Shown: positions 9,701-17,534, counted from the first letter of the stretch. The stretch is 64,000 nucleotides of DNA from Streptomyces venezuelae (GCF_008642375.1 NZ_CP029194.1:7372501-7436500); one strand, 5' to 3'. Made by a program: numbers and translations. Notes: generated by a model not told the origin, from the letters alone.

Positions 9701-10213
9701 ATGACCGTCATTGATGCAGCACATTTTCGGCGCACCCTCGGAAACTTTCCCACCGGAATCACCGTCGTCACCTCGACGGGCCCCCGGGGCGAGCCCGTCG
9801 GAATGGTCTGCAACTCGTTCACCTCGGTGTCGCTCGACCCGCCCCTGGTGCTCTTCTGCGCGGCGTGGTCGTCGGCCACCTGGCCGCTCATACGGAAGAA
9901 CGGGCGGTTCTGCGTGAACATCCTCGACCGCGAGGGCGAAGGGCTGAGCCGGCAGTTCTCGGGGCGCTCCGGCGACCGGTTCGCGGGTGTGCGGTGGAAG
10001 CCCTCGGAGTACGGCCCCGAGCTGGCGGGCGCCGTCGCCCGTGTCGCGTGCGTCCTCGACACGGAGCATCCGGCGGGGGACCACGCCATTGTGGTCTCCC
10101 GGGTGGTCGGGCTCACCGACGCCGGAGCGGAGACGGATCCGCTGGTCTTCCATCGCGGCCGGTACGGCTCGTTCGCCGGCTCCCTCGCTCCGGTCGCCGG
10201 CCCGCGCGCCTGA
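9701..10213 (+). CDS. Flavin reductase (HpaC/VlmR-like, FMN-binding split barrel)
   Basis: 170 aa; ATG at 9701 with AAGGAG 5 nt upstream (the frame stays open upstream to 9674 without a ribosome site). FRRTLGNFPTGITVVTS near the N-terminus, NSFTSVSLDPPLVLFC in the middle and the C-terminal FHRGRYGSF are characteristic of the flavin reductase family that supplies FMNH2/FADH2 to two-component oxygenases. Divergent from the flavin monooxygenase with a 222-bp shared upstream region, so the two are probably expressed together. Ends at a strong hairpin (10229-10269). Confidence 0.9.
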   Translation: MTVIDAAHFRRTLGNFPTGITVVTSTGPRGEPVGMVCNSFTSVSLDPPLVLFCAAWSSATWPLIRKNGRFCVNILDREGEGLSRQFSGRSGDRFAGVRWKPSEYGPELAGAVARVACVLDTEHPAGDHAIVVSRVVGLTDAGAETDPLVFHRGRYGSFAGSLAPVAGPRA

Positions 10214-10228
10214 CGCGGCGGCTCCGCC

Positions 10229-10269
10229 CGGCTGCCCGCGCCCCCCACCGGGAGGGGCGCGGGCAGCCG
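10229..10269. terminator. Bidirectional hairpin terminator
   Basis: 16-bp perfect arms CGGCTGCCCGCGCCCC (10229-10244) and its complement (10254-10269), between the convergent flavin reductase and SCP2-like genes. Confidence 0.85.
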
Positions 10270-10274
10270 TTCGT

Positions 10275-10742
10275 TCAGGCGAAGCTGGTGGGCACCTGGC
10301 GCAGAGCCGCCAGCGACTCGACGAAGAAGAAGATGCCGCGGAAGAAGATCAGGGTGTCCCCGCGCTCCAACGAGAGCTTCCGGTCCACCACGGTCCGCTG
10401 CAGGTTCGCCTCACCCGAGTAGATGCGGTGCCATGTGTCCGTGGTGCCCACGAGCACGAAGTCGGCGTCCACCGGCTCGCCAGGCGGGATCACCGTCGCC
10501 TCCGCACACTTGCCGTCCTGCCAGTCGAGCCGCAGGTACGAGGTCGCGCCGTCCGGCTCCCGCACCCCGAGCGCCCACGTCTGGGAGCAGGCCGCGCGCG
10601 TCGCCGCGATCCACTCCCAGTAGCTCTCCTGCTTGGTCGCCACCACGTCCGCGTCCGGGCCGCTGTCCACCCGTACCCGGGACGCCTCCGCCCATTCGGC
10701 GGAGAGGAACCGCACCGTCTGCGTGTCGATCGTCGTCCCCAT
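10275..10742 (-). CDS. SCP2 sterol-carrier-like protein
   Basis: 155 aa. The sequence has a single-domain SCP2-like pattern: a middle stretch resembling bound-lipid strands (TSYLRLDWQDGKCAEATVI) and a hydrophobic C-terminal part (DTLIFFRGIFFFVESLAAL). SCP2 folds bind lipids or acyl chains in a hydrophobic tunnel. GGGAGG lies 7 nt before the ATG. The start is 3 bp after the stop of the diiron oxidase, so the pair is almost certainly translated together. I infer that it holds or delivers a hydrophobic intermediate for the oxidase. The SCP2 assignment rests on overall pattern, not a motif. Confidence 0.65.
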   Translation of the reverse strand: MGTTIDTQTVRFLSAEWAEASRVRVDSGPDADVVATKQESYWEWIAATRAACSQTWALGVREPDGATSYLRLDWQDGKCAEATVIPPGEPVDADFVLVGTTDTWHRIYSGEANLQRTVVDRKLSLERGDTLIFFRGIFFFVESLAALRQVPTSFA

Positions 10743-10745
10743 GAC

Positions 10746-11708
10746 TCAACCTCCCGCGATCTCGGGCTGGATGTTCTGCACCATGGCAGCGATGTCCGGC
10801 GGCAGATCGATACCGACGTCGGACAGCTTGTTCTGGACCTGCCGGATCATGAACTCCGTGACCGCCTCGGCGTCCCAGCCGAGGGGTTCCAGCGGCGCCG
10901 GCTGGCTGACGCCGCCGTTCATGGCCAGTTCGGTCCGCAGGGTCTCGTACACCTCGTGCACGAGACGGGGGTCCTCCTGGATCGCGTCGCGCAGGAACCG
11001 CATCCCGAACTGCACATGACGGGCCTCGTCGCGGCAGGAGGCGATGAATCCGGTGTAGTAGCCGGGCAGATAGCCGCGGGTCCGGCAGTAGGTGAGCGTG
11101 ATCTTCATGATGCTCAGCGCGAGGACGCCCTCGATCCACAGGAAGTACGCGGTGGCGTACCGCACGCGCAGCTTCTGGTTCTCCGGATCCTTGCGCAGGT
11201 CGTCCGAGAGGTGGGCCATCAGCCCGAACGATCCGACGAAGGACTCGGGGACGTAGTCGAACGAGGCGGCGAGGAGCTCTGCCACCGAGTCCCCGGGCAG
11301 CCCCACGACCTCCCGGTAGAACCGGTCGAAGAAGAGCGTGTGCCGCGCCTCGTCCTCGATCTGCGTGGACAGGTAGAGCTTCGCGTCCTCGCTGCCCGAG
11401 AGCATGAAGACGGGCAGCTCGATCTCGACCTGGCGCTCGGCGTGGTGGAACGCCGCGGCGATCTCCTTGAAGGCGGCCCGCTCCTCCTCCGTCATCTTGG
11501 TGCGCCAGTCGACGGCGTCCTGGGTGAAGTCGAGGTCGTAGGCGTTCCAACGGTGCTTGAAGTACCGCTTGTAGAGATCGATGTACTCGGGAAGCTTCTT
11601 CAGGTCCTTGTGCACGTAGTCGATCATGTCGTCGATGTTGATCTCCCCCAGCTCGCTGAGGGAGGACTGCTCGACGGACGTGACGAGCGATGGGTCCATA
11701 GGGGCCAT
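10746..11708 (-). CDS. R2/ferritin-like non-heme diiron (or Mn/Fe) oxidase
   Basis: 320 aa, all-helical. Carboxylate/histidine ligands of the four-helix bundle are visible: Glu91 (HHAERQVE), Glu120 with His123 (EARH), Glu193 (LWIEG) and Glu228 with His231 (EARH), the ribonucleotide reductase small-subunit-like arrangement with two ExxH motifs. There is no catalytic large subunit nearby and no R2-type C-terminal tail, so this is an R2-like oxidase and not the housekeeping R2. GGAGAG lies 7 nt before the ATG. Comparable enzymes in natural-product pathways perform N-oxygenation or azoxy formation (VlmB) or C-H hydroxylation. The link to the flavin N-hydroxylase-like gene is contextual. Confidence 0.8.
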   Translation of the reverse strand: MAPMDPSLVTSVEQSSLSELGEINIDDMIDYVHKDLKKLPEYIDLYKRYFKHRWNAYDLDFTQDAVDWRTKMTEEERAAFKEIAAAFHHAERQVEIELPVFMLSGSEDAKLYLSTQIEDEARHTLFFDRFYREVVGLPGDSVAELLAASFDYVPESFVGSFGLMAHLSDDLRKDPENQKLRVRYATAYFLWIEGVLALSIMKITLTYCRTRGYLPGYYTGFIASCRDEARHVQFGMRFLRDAIQEDPRLVHEVYETLRTELAMNGGVSQPAPLEPLGWDAEAVTEFMIRQVQNKLSDVGIDLPPDIAAMVQNIQPEIAGG

Positions 11709-11807
11709 CGGATATCTCTCCGGTTTCCTCGTGTGGTGACGGATCGAACCTTGCGTCGCGACGGATGCGGAGGGGTGCGCCGCACCGGCGCGGAGTCGTG
11801 GGCAGCC

Positions 11808-11878
11808 GTACGCGGGCGTACGCGGGCATGCGTAAGCGGCCGTGGGCGATCGGTGGTGCGTACGCGATGGTGCGTACG
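11808..11878. repeat. Direct repeats upstream of the diiron oxidase gene (candidate regulator sites)
   Basis: GTACGCGGG occurs at 11808-11816 and 11818-11826 (period 10), and TGGTGCGTACG at 11854-11864 and 11868-11878 (period 14), in the 207-bp gap between the SARP stop and the oxidase start. SARP proteins bind direct repeats, usually spaced about 11 bp, upstream of target genes. The spacing here is not classic, so this is only a candidate. Confidence 0.35.
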
Positions 11879-11915
11879 GGGTCGTGCGGACGGGCGGAGC
11901 CGGCGGCGGGCCGGT

Positions 11916-12707
11916 TCAGGGACGCGCGCAACCCCCGTGGAGCACCGGCGCGGTGCTCGCGTACTCCAGGTCGTGACTGAGCACCGCCCGCTCCAGCGCC
12001 CGGAGCTGCGGGCTGGGTTCGAGACCCAGCTGGCTGACGAGCGCCGCCCGGGTGCGCCGGTAGAGACTCAGCGCGTCGGCCTGTCGGCCGGAGTGGTACA
12101 GCGCCTGCATCAGCCACCCGCAGGCCTGCTCCCACAGCGGCTCGGCCGCGACGAGCCCCTCCAGGTCGCCGATGACGTCCCGGTAGCGCCCCAGGGCGAT
12201 GTCGGCCTCGATACGGCTCTCCAGCGCTGCCGTACGGGCGTTGTCGAGGGCCGTGGACTCCGGCCACGAGTAGCCGTGCTCGGCCAGGTCCGCCAGCGCC
12301 GGACCCCGCCACAGACCCAGCGCGTCACGGAAGGTGTCGGAGGCCTCGCCCCACAGCCCCGCCGCGAGCTCGCTCCGACCCCGGGCCACCCGGGCCTGGA
12401 ACTGCCGCACGTCGAGGCTGTCGTCCCGCACGTGGAGCACGTAACCAGGCCCCTCGTGCAGCAGTTCAGCCCCACCACCGTACGAGGAGAGGATCGTACG
12501 GAGCCGGAAGATCGCGTTGTACAGCATCTGACGTCCCGTGGGAGGCACTCTGGCCGGCCACACGGCGGACATCAGCTTGCTGATGGAGACCACTTCGTTG
12601 CTGTGCAGCAGGAGAAAGGCCAGCGTCGCGCTGTGCCGTACTCCGCCCAACGGCACGGTGCGGTCACCGTCACGGATCTGCACCGAGCCCAACACTTCAA
12701 ACCGCAT
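11916..12707 (-). CDS. SARP-family transcriptional activator
   Basis: 263 aa with the small-SARP layout: OmpR-like winged helix in residues 1-95 (MRFEVLGSVQIRDGDR at the start, then the recognition-helix region TGRQMLYNAIFRLR) and a bacterial transcriptional activation domain in residues 100-250, starting with DVRQFQARV and containing ALYHSGRQADALSLYRRTR. SARPs are pathway activators of Streptomyces antibiotic clusters. The ATG overlaps the end of a 23-codon leader ORF that has its own ribosome site (12697-12768), so SARP translation may depend on leader translation. No in-frame TTA (bldA) codon was seen. Likely targets are the oxidase and neighbouring cluster genes. Confidence 0.93.
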   Translation of the reverse strand: MRFEVLGSVQIRDGDRTVPLGGVRHSATLAFLLLHSNEVVSISKLMSAVWPARVPPTGRQMLYNAIFRLRTILSSYGGGAELLHEGPGYVLHVRDDSLDVRQFQARVARGRSELAAGLWGEASDTFRDALGLWRGPALADLAEHGYSWPESTALDNARTAALESRIEADIALGRYRDVIGDLEGLVAAEPLWEQACGWLMQALYHSGRQADALSLYRRTRAALVSQLGLEPSPQLRALERAVLSHDLEYASTAPVLHGGCARP

Positions 12708-12768
12708 GACCCACCTCGATGGGGTGGAATTTCCCGACGCAAGAGAACCAGTTGAAATACTGAGGCAT
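12697..12768 (-). CDS. 23-codon leader ORF overlapping the SARP start
   Basis: ATG at 12768 preceded by GAGGAG 6 nt upstream; the peptide begins MPQYFNWFSCVGK and ends GHAV. Its stop codon (12697-12699) lies just inside the SARP gene, whose ATG is at 12707, in another frame. The region is AT-richer than its surroundings. The SARP itself has only a weak ribosome site (AGGTGG), so a terminating ribosome could re-initiate on it. Whether the peptide matters or only its translation is unknown. Confidence 0.5.
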   Translation of the reverse strand: MPQYFNWFSCVGKFHPIEVGHAV

Positions 12769-12796
12769 AGTCAACTCCTCGTAGTTCGCACTTGAA

Positions 12797-12825
12797 ATTA
12801 TGCGTGGGGAATTTGGCGCAGTCCA
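12797..12825 (-). promoter_or_regulatory. Candidate promoter of the SARP transcript
   Basis: On the minus strand TGGACT (12820-12825) is separated by 17 nt from CATAAT (12797-12802), one mismatch each from the TTGACT and TATAAT consensus types. It lies about 30 nt upstream of the leader ORF. Confidence 0.45.
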
Positions 12826-12880
12826 CATCGGAATCGTTCATGAAGCTGCACATCCGTCTCAGCAACTGGGCCGTAAGTGT

Positions 12881-12918
12881 GCGGACATGACGGAGTCCGG
12901 GCGGACATGACAAAGTCC
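12881..12918. repeat. Tandem 20-bp repeat upstream of SARP and downstream of the LuxR gene
   Basis: GCGGACATGAC plus AGTCC occurs at 12881-12898 and again at 12901-12918, differing only in the two bases GG/AA between them. The period of 20 bp places both copies on one helix face. It lies upstream of the candidate SARP promoter, a suitable position for an activator site. Confidence 0.5.
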
Positions 12919-12944
12919 AGGCACGCACTCTTGCACGCCTGGAC
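12915..12944 (-). terminator. Hairpin downstream of the LuxR-type gene
   Basis: Arms GTCCAGGC (12915-12922) and GCCTGGAC (12937-12944) with a 14-nt loop, 16 bp beyond the stop of the LuxR-type gene. The left arm overlaps the second 20-bp repeat copy. Confidence 0.5.
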
Positions 12945-12960
12945 TCTGTCGTCGGATCCG

Positions 12961-13791
12961 TCAGCCCTCGGTCGGCACCGTCCCCTGGCTCACGGCATAT
13001 CCGAGCTGGAACCTGGTGACGGCTCCGAATTTCTGCATGAGCTGCGCGATGTATTTCCGGCAGGTGCGCACGGACAGGCCGAGCCTGCGGGCGATCGTCT
13101 CGTCCTTGGCGCCGTTGATCAGCATCTGGAGGATCTCGCCCTTGAGGTCGTCGCTGATCAGGTCGAGTTCGCCGAGGCCCGGAGCGAAGTCCCGGGCGCC
13201 GGCCCAGGAGCGTCCGAAGCAGGAGTACAGGAAGGAGACGACGGTGGCGTCCTGGATCACCGCCACCGCACTCCCCTCGTCCTCGGTGACGGGGATGAAG
13301 GCGGTGGCGGCGTCGAAGACGATCAGCTGACCGAACGGCGGCGCGACCGTACGGATCAGGGCCCCCGTCCCGATCAGCACCTCGGCCTGCTCCCGTGCGG
13401 CGCTGTCGAACCGGGCGGTGTGCTGGAAGAGGAGCCGGGTCGGGAGTCCCGGGGCGAGCAGCGGAGGTTCGCACTCCAGCAGCTCCAGGATCGGCCGGCC
13501 GCCACCGGGCAGCATGGCGACGACCTCGTCCTTGCTCTCGGCCGCCACCTCGTGCATGCGGTCGCATGCCGAGTCGAGGCTCAGCAGCTCCTTGACCCCG
13601 TCGTGGCTGTGGCCGAGGATCCGGCCGGCGCCGAAGGACGGGGACAGCACGGGCAGGGAGGCGACGCGTTCGCCGCGGACCGCCTGTCTTCCGCCCTCCG
13701 GACGGATCGGCTCGTGGGCGAGGGGATTCGGCGGGACGCCGCCCTCGCACCGGCTCCGGCGGTAGACCTGAAGGTGACGGGGTGCGACCAC
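12961..13791 (-). CDS. LuxR-type HTH transcriptional regulator
   Basis: About 276 aa from a GTG at 13791 with GGAGG 10 nt upstream; the open frame continues to 13905 but without a ribosome site, so the start is uncertain. The C-terminal 65 residues form a LuxR/FixJ helix-turn-helix (LINGAKDETIARRLGLSVRT, then CRKYIAQLMQKFGAVTRFQL). The N-terminal 200 residues show no receiver aspartate signature and resemble the sensor part of orphan HTH regulators that lack a REC domain. It lies between SARP and the Nramp gene, same strand, with a hairpin after it. It probably controls the cluster or its SARP. Confidence 0.82.
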   Translation of the reverse strand: MVAPRHLQVYRRSRCEGGVPPNPLAHEPIRPEGGRQAVRGERVASLPVLSPSFGAGRILGHSHDGVKELLSLDSACDRMHEVAAESKDEVVAMLPGGGRPILELLECEPPLLAPGLPTRLLFQHTARFDSAAREQAEVLIGTGALIRTVAPPFGQLIVFDAATAFIPVTEDEGSAVAVIQDATVVSFLYSCFGRSWAGARDFAPGLGELDLISDDLKGEILQMLINGAKDETIARRLGLSVRTCRKYIAQLMQKFGAVTRFQLGYAVSQGTVPTEG

Positions 13792-13984
13792 GGACAGAAG
13801 ACCTCCACCGTACGAGGGTTCCAGAGGTGAGCACCGCGCACCGAGCGGTGGCGGACCCTCACATGCTTTCTGTCGAACCTGGCACGGTGACGAGGGGCGG
13901 GCCAAGTGTTGACCTGTTGACTGTTTCGGGCAACAGCGAGCCGGCTCACCGTGCGGGCCGCGGTCCGACGCCGGCGGGAACGGC

Positions 13985-15247
13985 TCAGGCCAGCAGCAGT
14001 TGGTGGAGGAGGAACACGTTCAGGCAGGAGATCGCCAGGGACACCACCATGCCGGTCGCGGTGGTCAGCCGCCGGTTGGTCAGCGAGCCCATCACATCGC
14101 TGCGGCGGCCGAACAGGACGAGCGGTATCAGTGCGAAGGGGATCCCGAAGGACAGCACGACCTGACTGATGATGAGGGCCCGGGTGGGATCCGTACCGAC
14201 CGCGAGAATAGCGAGGGGCGGCGCCATCGTCAGCAGTCTGCGCAGGAGCAGAGGAATCTGCGCCCGCAGGAACCCCGACAGGATGACCTGGCCCGCGTAG
14301 GTGCCGACGCTGGACGAGGCGATGCCCGAGGCCAGCAGGGCCAGGGCGAAGGCCAGGGCGGTGTCGCTGCCGAGGACCTCGCCGAGCCCGGAATGCATGT
14401 CGCCCAGGGATTCGTGCGGCAGGGCCGTCCCGTGCAGGGAGGCCGCCGCGACGATCAGCATGGAAGCGTTGATCACGGCGGCGATGCCGAGGGCGCAGAC
14501 GAGCCCCTTCAGCATGGAGCGCAGCGCCTTCCTGCGAGCCGCGGTCGAGCCTCCGTGGTACTCCTGGGTGAGGGCCGAGTGCAGGTAGATGGCGTGCGGC
14601 ATCACCGTCGCGCCGAGCATGCCCGTGGCCAGCAGGATGCTGTCCGTGCCCGCGAAGCCGGGGATCAGGCCCGCTCCCGCGGCGGCCGGCGGACCCGAGC
14701 GGAACACCTGGTAGGCGAAGCCGGCGGACACCAGGAGGATCAGCGCGAGGATGACGGTCTCGAAGCGCCGTCGGCGCAGTGGCGCGAGCATCAGGATCAC
14801 CAGCGACACCGCGGCCGTGATGAGCGCCGCGGGCAGCAGCGGCACGCCGAACAGCAGGTTGAGGGCCACCGCCGCGCCGACGAACTCCGCCAGATCGGTG
14901 GCCATGCTCACCAGTTCGGCCTGGATCCACAGGCCGTAGGTGACCGGCCGCGGGTAGTGCTCCCGGCACAGCTCGGGAAGGCTGCGTCCGGTGGCGATGC
15001 CCAGCTTCGCGGCGAGGTACTGGACGAACACCGCGGCGACACTGGCCGACGCGATGACCCACAGCAGGAGGTACCCGTAGCGGGCGCCGCCGGTCATGTT
15101 CGTGGCGAAGTTCCCGGGGTCGATGTAGGCGACCGCGACGACGAACGCGGACCCCAGGAATCCATAGGCCGTTCCGAGGCGGGACCGGAGACTTCTGGGC
15201 GGTGCTGGGGTCCCGGCCCCATAGGCGAGGGACGACGAATCGGTCAT
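13985..15247 (-). CDS. mntH: Nramp-family divalent metal (Mn/Fe) transporter
   Basis: 420 aa, about 11 membrane segments. The two metal-site signatures are intact: DPGN at 43-46 on helix 1 and MPH at 216-218 on helix 6. Nramp proteins import Mn2+ or Fe2+ with protons. The predicted ATG is preceded by GGAGGA at a rather long 14-nt distance, so a slightly later start is possible. It follows a 44-codon ORF on the same strand (42 bp gap). In this cluster it could feed metal to the R2-like oxidase; that is a contextual guess, and it may be an ordinary MntH. Confidence 0.9.
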   Translation of the reverse strand: MTDSSSLAYGAGTPAPPRSLRSRLGTAYGFLGSAFVVAVAYIDPGNFATNMTGGARYGYLLLWVIASASVAAVFVQYLAAKLGIATGRSLPELCREHYPRPVTYGLWIQAELVSMATDLAEFVGAAVALNLLFGVPLLPAALITAAVSLVILMLAPLRRRRFETVILALILLVSAGFAYQVFRSGPPAAAGAGLIPGFAGTDSILLATGMLGATVMPHAIYLHSALTQEYHGGSTAARRKALRSMLKGLVCALGIAAVINASMLIVAAASLHGTALPHESLGDMHSGLGEVLGSDTALAFALALLASGIASSSVGTYAGQVILSGFLRAQIPLLLRRLLTMAPPLAILAVGTDPTRALIISQVVLSFGIPFALIPLVLFGRRSDVMGSLTNRRLTTATGMVVSLAISCLNVFLLHQLLLA

Positions 15248-15289
15248 CAGCGGAACAGCGCTCCTCCGAATAGGCGGTCACCACGGGAA

Positions 15290-15424
15290 TCACGAATCAC
15301 CTGCGACTCCATGCGACATGAGGGGGAGGACCGCCAACAAGAGTTGGCCCGTTGAGGGTTCCGGGAAACACCGTCCGGTGCCCGCCGCTCCGGCGTGGAT
15401 GTTGATGCAGATGCCGATGCCCAT
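15290..15424 (-). CDS. Possible small ORF, 44 aa, upstream of the Nramp gene
   Basis: ATG at 15424 with AAAGGA 6 nt upstream. The first half has strong GC-third-position bias and begins MGIGICINIHAGAAGTG; every second residue in the first ten is Ile, produced by a period-6 DNA repeat. The second half loses the codon bias. It has two Cys and no recognised domain. It ends 42 bp before the transporter. It may be a leader or regulatory peptide, or a chance ORF in a simple-sequence stretch. The remainder of 15248-15627 shows no other gene. Confidence 0.3.
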   Translation of the reverse strand: MGIGICINIHAGAAGTGRCFPEPSTGQLLLAVLPLMSHGVAGDS

Positions 15425-15627
15425 GTCGAGTCCTTTGCCGATGCAATGGCGTGTGCACGTGCAGGCGAAGGTGTGCGTGCACGTGCAGCGGGCGGTCGAG
15501 TACCGGGATTCGAAGGGCCCGCGCCGAAAAGGGACGCACGGCCGCGTTCTGCGGATTCTCGCGGGCATCACGAAAAGGCCCGGCGGTCACGTGGGTGGCA
15601 CGTGACCGCCGGGCGGGCGGGATCTCG

Positions 15628-17427
15628 TCAGAACGCGCAGTGCGCCTCGGTCCGCAGCGGGAGCCTCCCGCAGGCCTCGTCCCGCGACAGCGGCGGGCAC
15701 GTGGAGTACCGCTGCAGCCCGTCCGGCCGGCTCGCTTCCCCCGCCGCCTCGGGGGCGCGGCGGGCCCACTCGATGCGCGCGCGGAGCTCGGCCACCCGGC
15801 CGTCGGCGAGCTCCTCGTACAGGCTCAGCGCGGCCTTCCAGGAGGCGATGGCCCGGTTCCTGTGGCCCAGGCTCTCCAGCGCCTGCCCGCGCCGGTACAG
15901 GCAGTCCGCCTCGCCGCCGTGGGCCCCGGCCGCCCTGAGGGTCTCCAGGGCTCGCTCCAGGCAGGCGAGCGCCGCTTCGTGGTGTCCCTGGGCGGTGTGG
16001 ATCCCCGCCATCTTGGTCAGTGCCCGGCCCTGCCCGTCGTGGTTCCGGATCTCCGTGAAGATGTCCAGGGCCTTGCCCAGCGTGTGCAGCGCCTGCTCGT
16101 CGTCGTGCCAGCCGTGGTAGGAGTCGGCGAGCGTGAGGAGGACGGAGGCGGATCCGTCGTGGTCGTCGAGCCCGGCGAACAGGGACCTCGCCTCCTGGGC
16201 ACGTGCGTGGGCCTCGTCCCAGTCCCTCTGGTCGGCGGCGAGGAAGCCCATCCCGCCGAGCGTCCACGCCTGACCGTGCCGGTTCCGGACCTGCCGCCAC
16301 ACCGACAGGGAACGCTCGAAGTGCTGCTGGGCCCGTTTGTACTGGCGCTGCCACCGGTACCCTTCGGCCGTCCCGGTCTCCAGCCAGCCCTCGGCGAACC
16401 GGTCACCGGAGGCCCGTGCCGCCTCCAGCCCCACCTTCATGATGCCCAGCCAGATGCTTCCGGGCTTACGGAGCAGACAGAAGTAGTCGTAGAGGCTGAC
16501 GGCCAGCTTCCAGGCCGTGTCGTGGAAGCCGTGGTCGATGGCGAGCCGGACGACCCGGGCGAAGTTGGCGGCCTCGGTGTCGAACCACTGCAGCGCGGCC
16601 TCGTCGTCGTCGAACCCGAGCGGGGTGGCGCGGCTGGTGGATGCCCGGAGTTCCAGGATGGTGTGGCGGAACGGCGCCAGTGTCCGTACGCCCGCGAGGC
16701 TGGAGTGCAGGTACCAGTCGGCGAGCCGGCCCACCGCCGCGGCACGGTCGTGGTCCTCCTCGTCGGACGCGAGGCGCTCCGCGGCGTAGAGCCGGAGTAA
16801 GTCGTGGAAGCGGTAGCGGCTGAACGTCACCCCCTCCAGGAGGTGGACCTCGTGCAGCCGTTGCAGGAGCTGCTGGGTCTTCAGGACCGGCCGGCCGATG
16901 AGCGCCGCGGTGGCCGCCACGCTGGTGTGCGGGCCGGGGTGCAGGCTGAGGAAGCGGAACGTCCGGGCCTCCTCGGGCTTCAGGTCGCAATAGGACCACT
17001 CGAAGGCCGAGCGGACGGTCACCGAGTCGTGGACGGCGAGACCGTCGAGGCGGTGCCGTTCGGCCGCCAGCTCCTCCACGAGCTCGCCGATCGGGTGATG
17101 GGGGTGGGCCGCCACCCGGTCGGCGGCGATCCGCAGGGCCAGCGGGAGACGCCCGCACAGCTCCGTCAGGGCCGTGACGGCCTCGGCCTCGGCGGTCGTG
17201 CGGACGGTGCCGATGACCGAGGACAGGACCTCCACGCTCTCCGGCTGGGAGAGATGGCGCAGGAGGATCCGCTCCACCCCCACGCGCATGGCGAGTCCAC
17301 CGAGCCTCCGGCGGCTCGTCAGGACGACCGCGCATCCGGCCGCCCCCGGCAGCAGGGGTTCCACCTGCTCCGACGAGGCCACATTGTCGAGCACAATCAA
17401 CATGCGCCGAGAGGAGAGGAGCGAGCG
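15628..17427 (-). pseudogene. C-terminal part (about 599 aa) of an XRE/NB-ARC/TPR regulator, cut by the integrative element
   Basis: The frame is open from the left junction codon (CGC, 17427-17425) to the stop at 15628. It starts in the middle of an NB-ARC domain: SLLSSRRMLIVLDN contains Walker B, then the GLPL-like box (CGRLPLALRIAA) and the winged-helix part. The last about 300 residues are TPR repeats (for example YKRAQQHFERSLSVWRQVRN, GHHEAALACLERALETLRAA). The N-terminus with Walker A is missing here and found at 33274-33852 on the same strand. Joining at the TAC codon common to both junctions gives a continuous reading frame. An internal ATG at 17403 could start a truncated product, but it would lack the P-loop and DNA-binding part. 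Confidence 0.92.
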
Positions 17428-17475
17428 GTAAATCCGTCGGCTTAGCCTACCCAGGTTCGAATCCTGGCGTCGCCA
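17426..17475 (+). other. Left attachment junction with orphan 3' half of tRNA-Tyr(GTA)
   Basis: From the anticodon GTA (17428-17430) the sequence follows tRNA-Tyr to its end: anticodon 3' stem, long variable arm with CGGCTTAGCC, T-arm CCAGG-TTCGAAT-CCTGG (17451-17467), acceptor 3' strand CGTCGCC and discriminator A (17475). The matching 5' half is absent; on the left side is the coding sequence of the NB-ARC gene. A tyrosine integrase that crosses over in the anticodon loop would normally restore the tRNA with this segment. Confidence 0.85.
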
Positions 17476-17484
17476 CGCGATAAG

Positions 17485-17523
17485 AACGGCCCCTGATCTG
17501 CGGAAACGCGATCAGGGGCCGTT
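17485..17523. terminator. Hairpin after the tRNA half
   Basis: 14-bp perfect arms AACGGCCCCTGATC (17485-17498) and complement (17510-17523), followed by TTTGC. It may be the terminator that replaces the native one of tRNA-Tyr after integration, and also faces the integrase end. Confidence 0.75.
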
Positions 17524-17534
17524 TGCGTGTGTAA

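Noticed and set aside
10746..11708. Housekeeping ribonucleotide reductase small subunit
   Set aside because: No large-subunit gene, cluster position, and no typical R2 C-terminus.
17403..17403. ATG at 17403 as the true start of a complete TPR/NB-ARC protein
   Set aside because: The reading frame continues upstream with conserved NB-ARC residues to the junction, and the missing N-terminus is at 33274-33852.
17428..17475. Intact tRNA gene
   Set aside because: Only the part from the anticodon to the 3' end is present; the acceptor 5' strand, D-arm and anticodon 5' stem are missing on the left, where protein-coding sequence lies.
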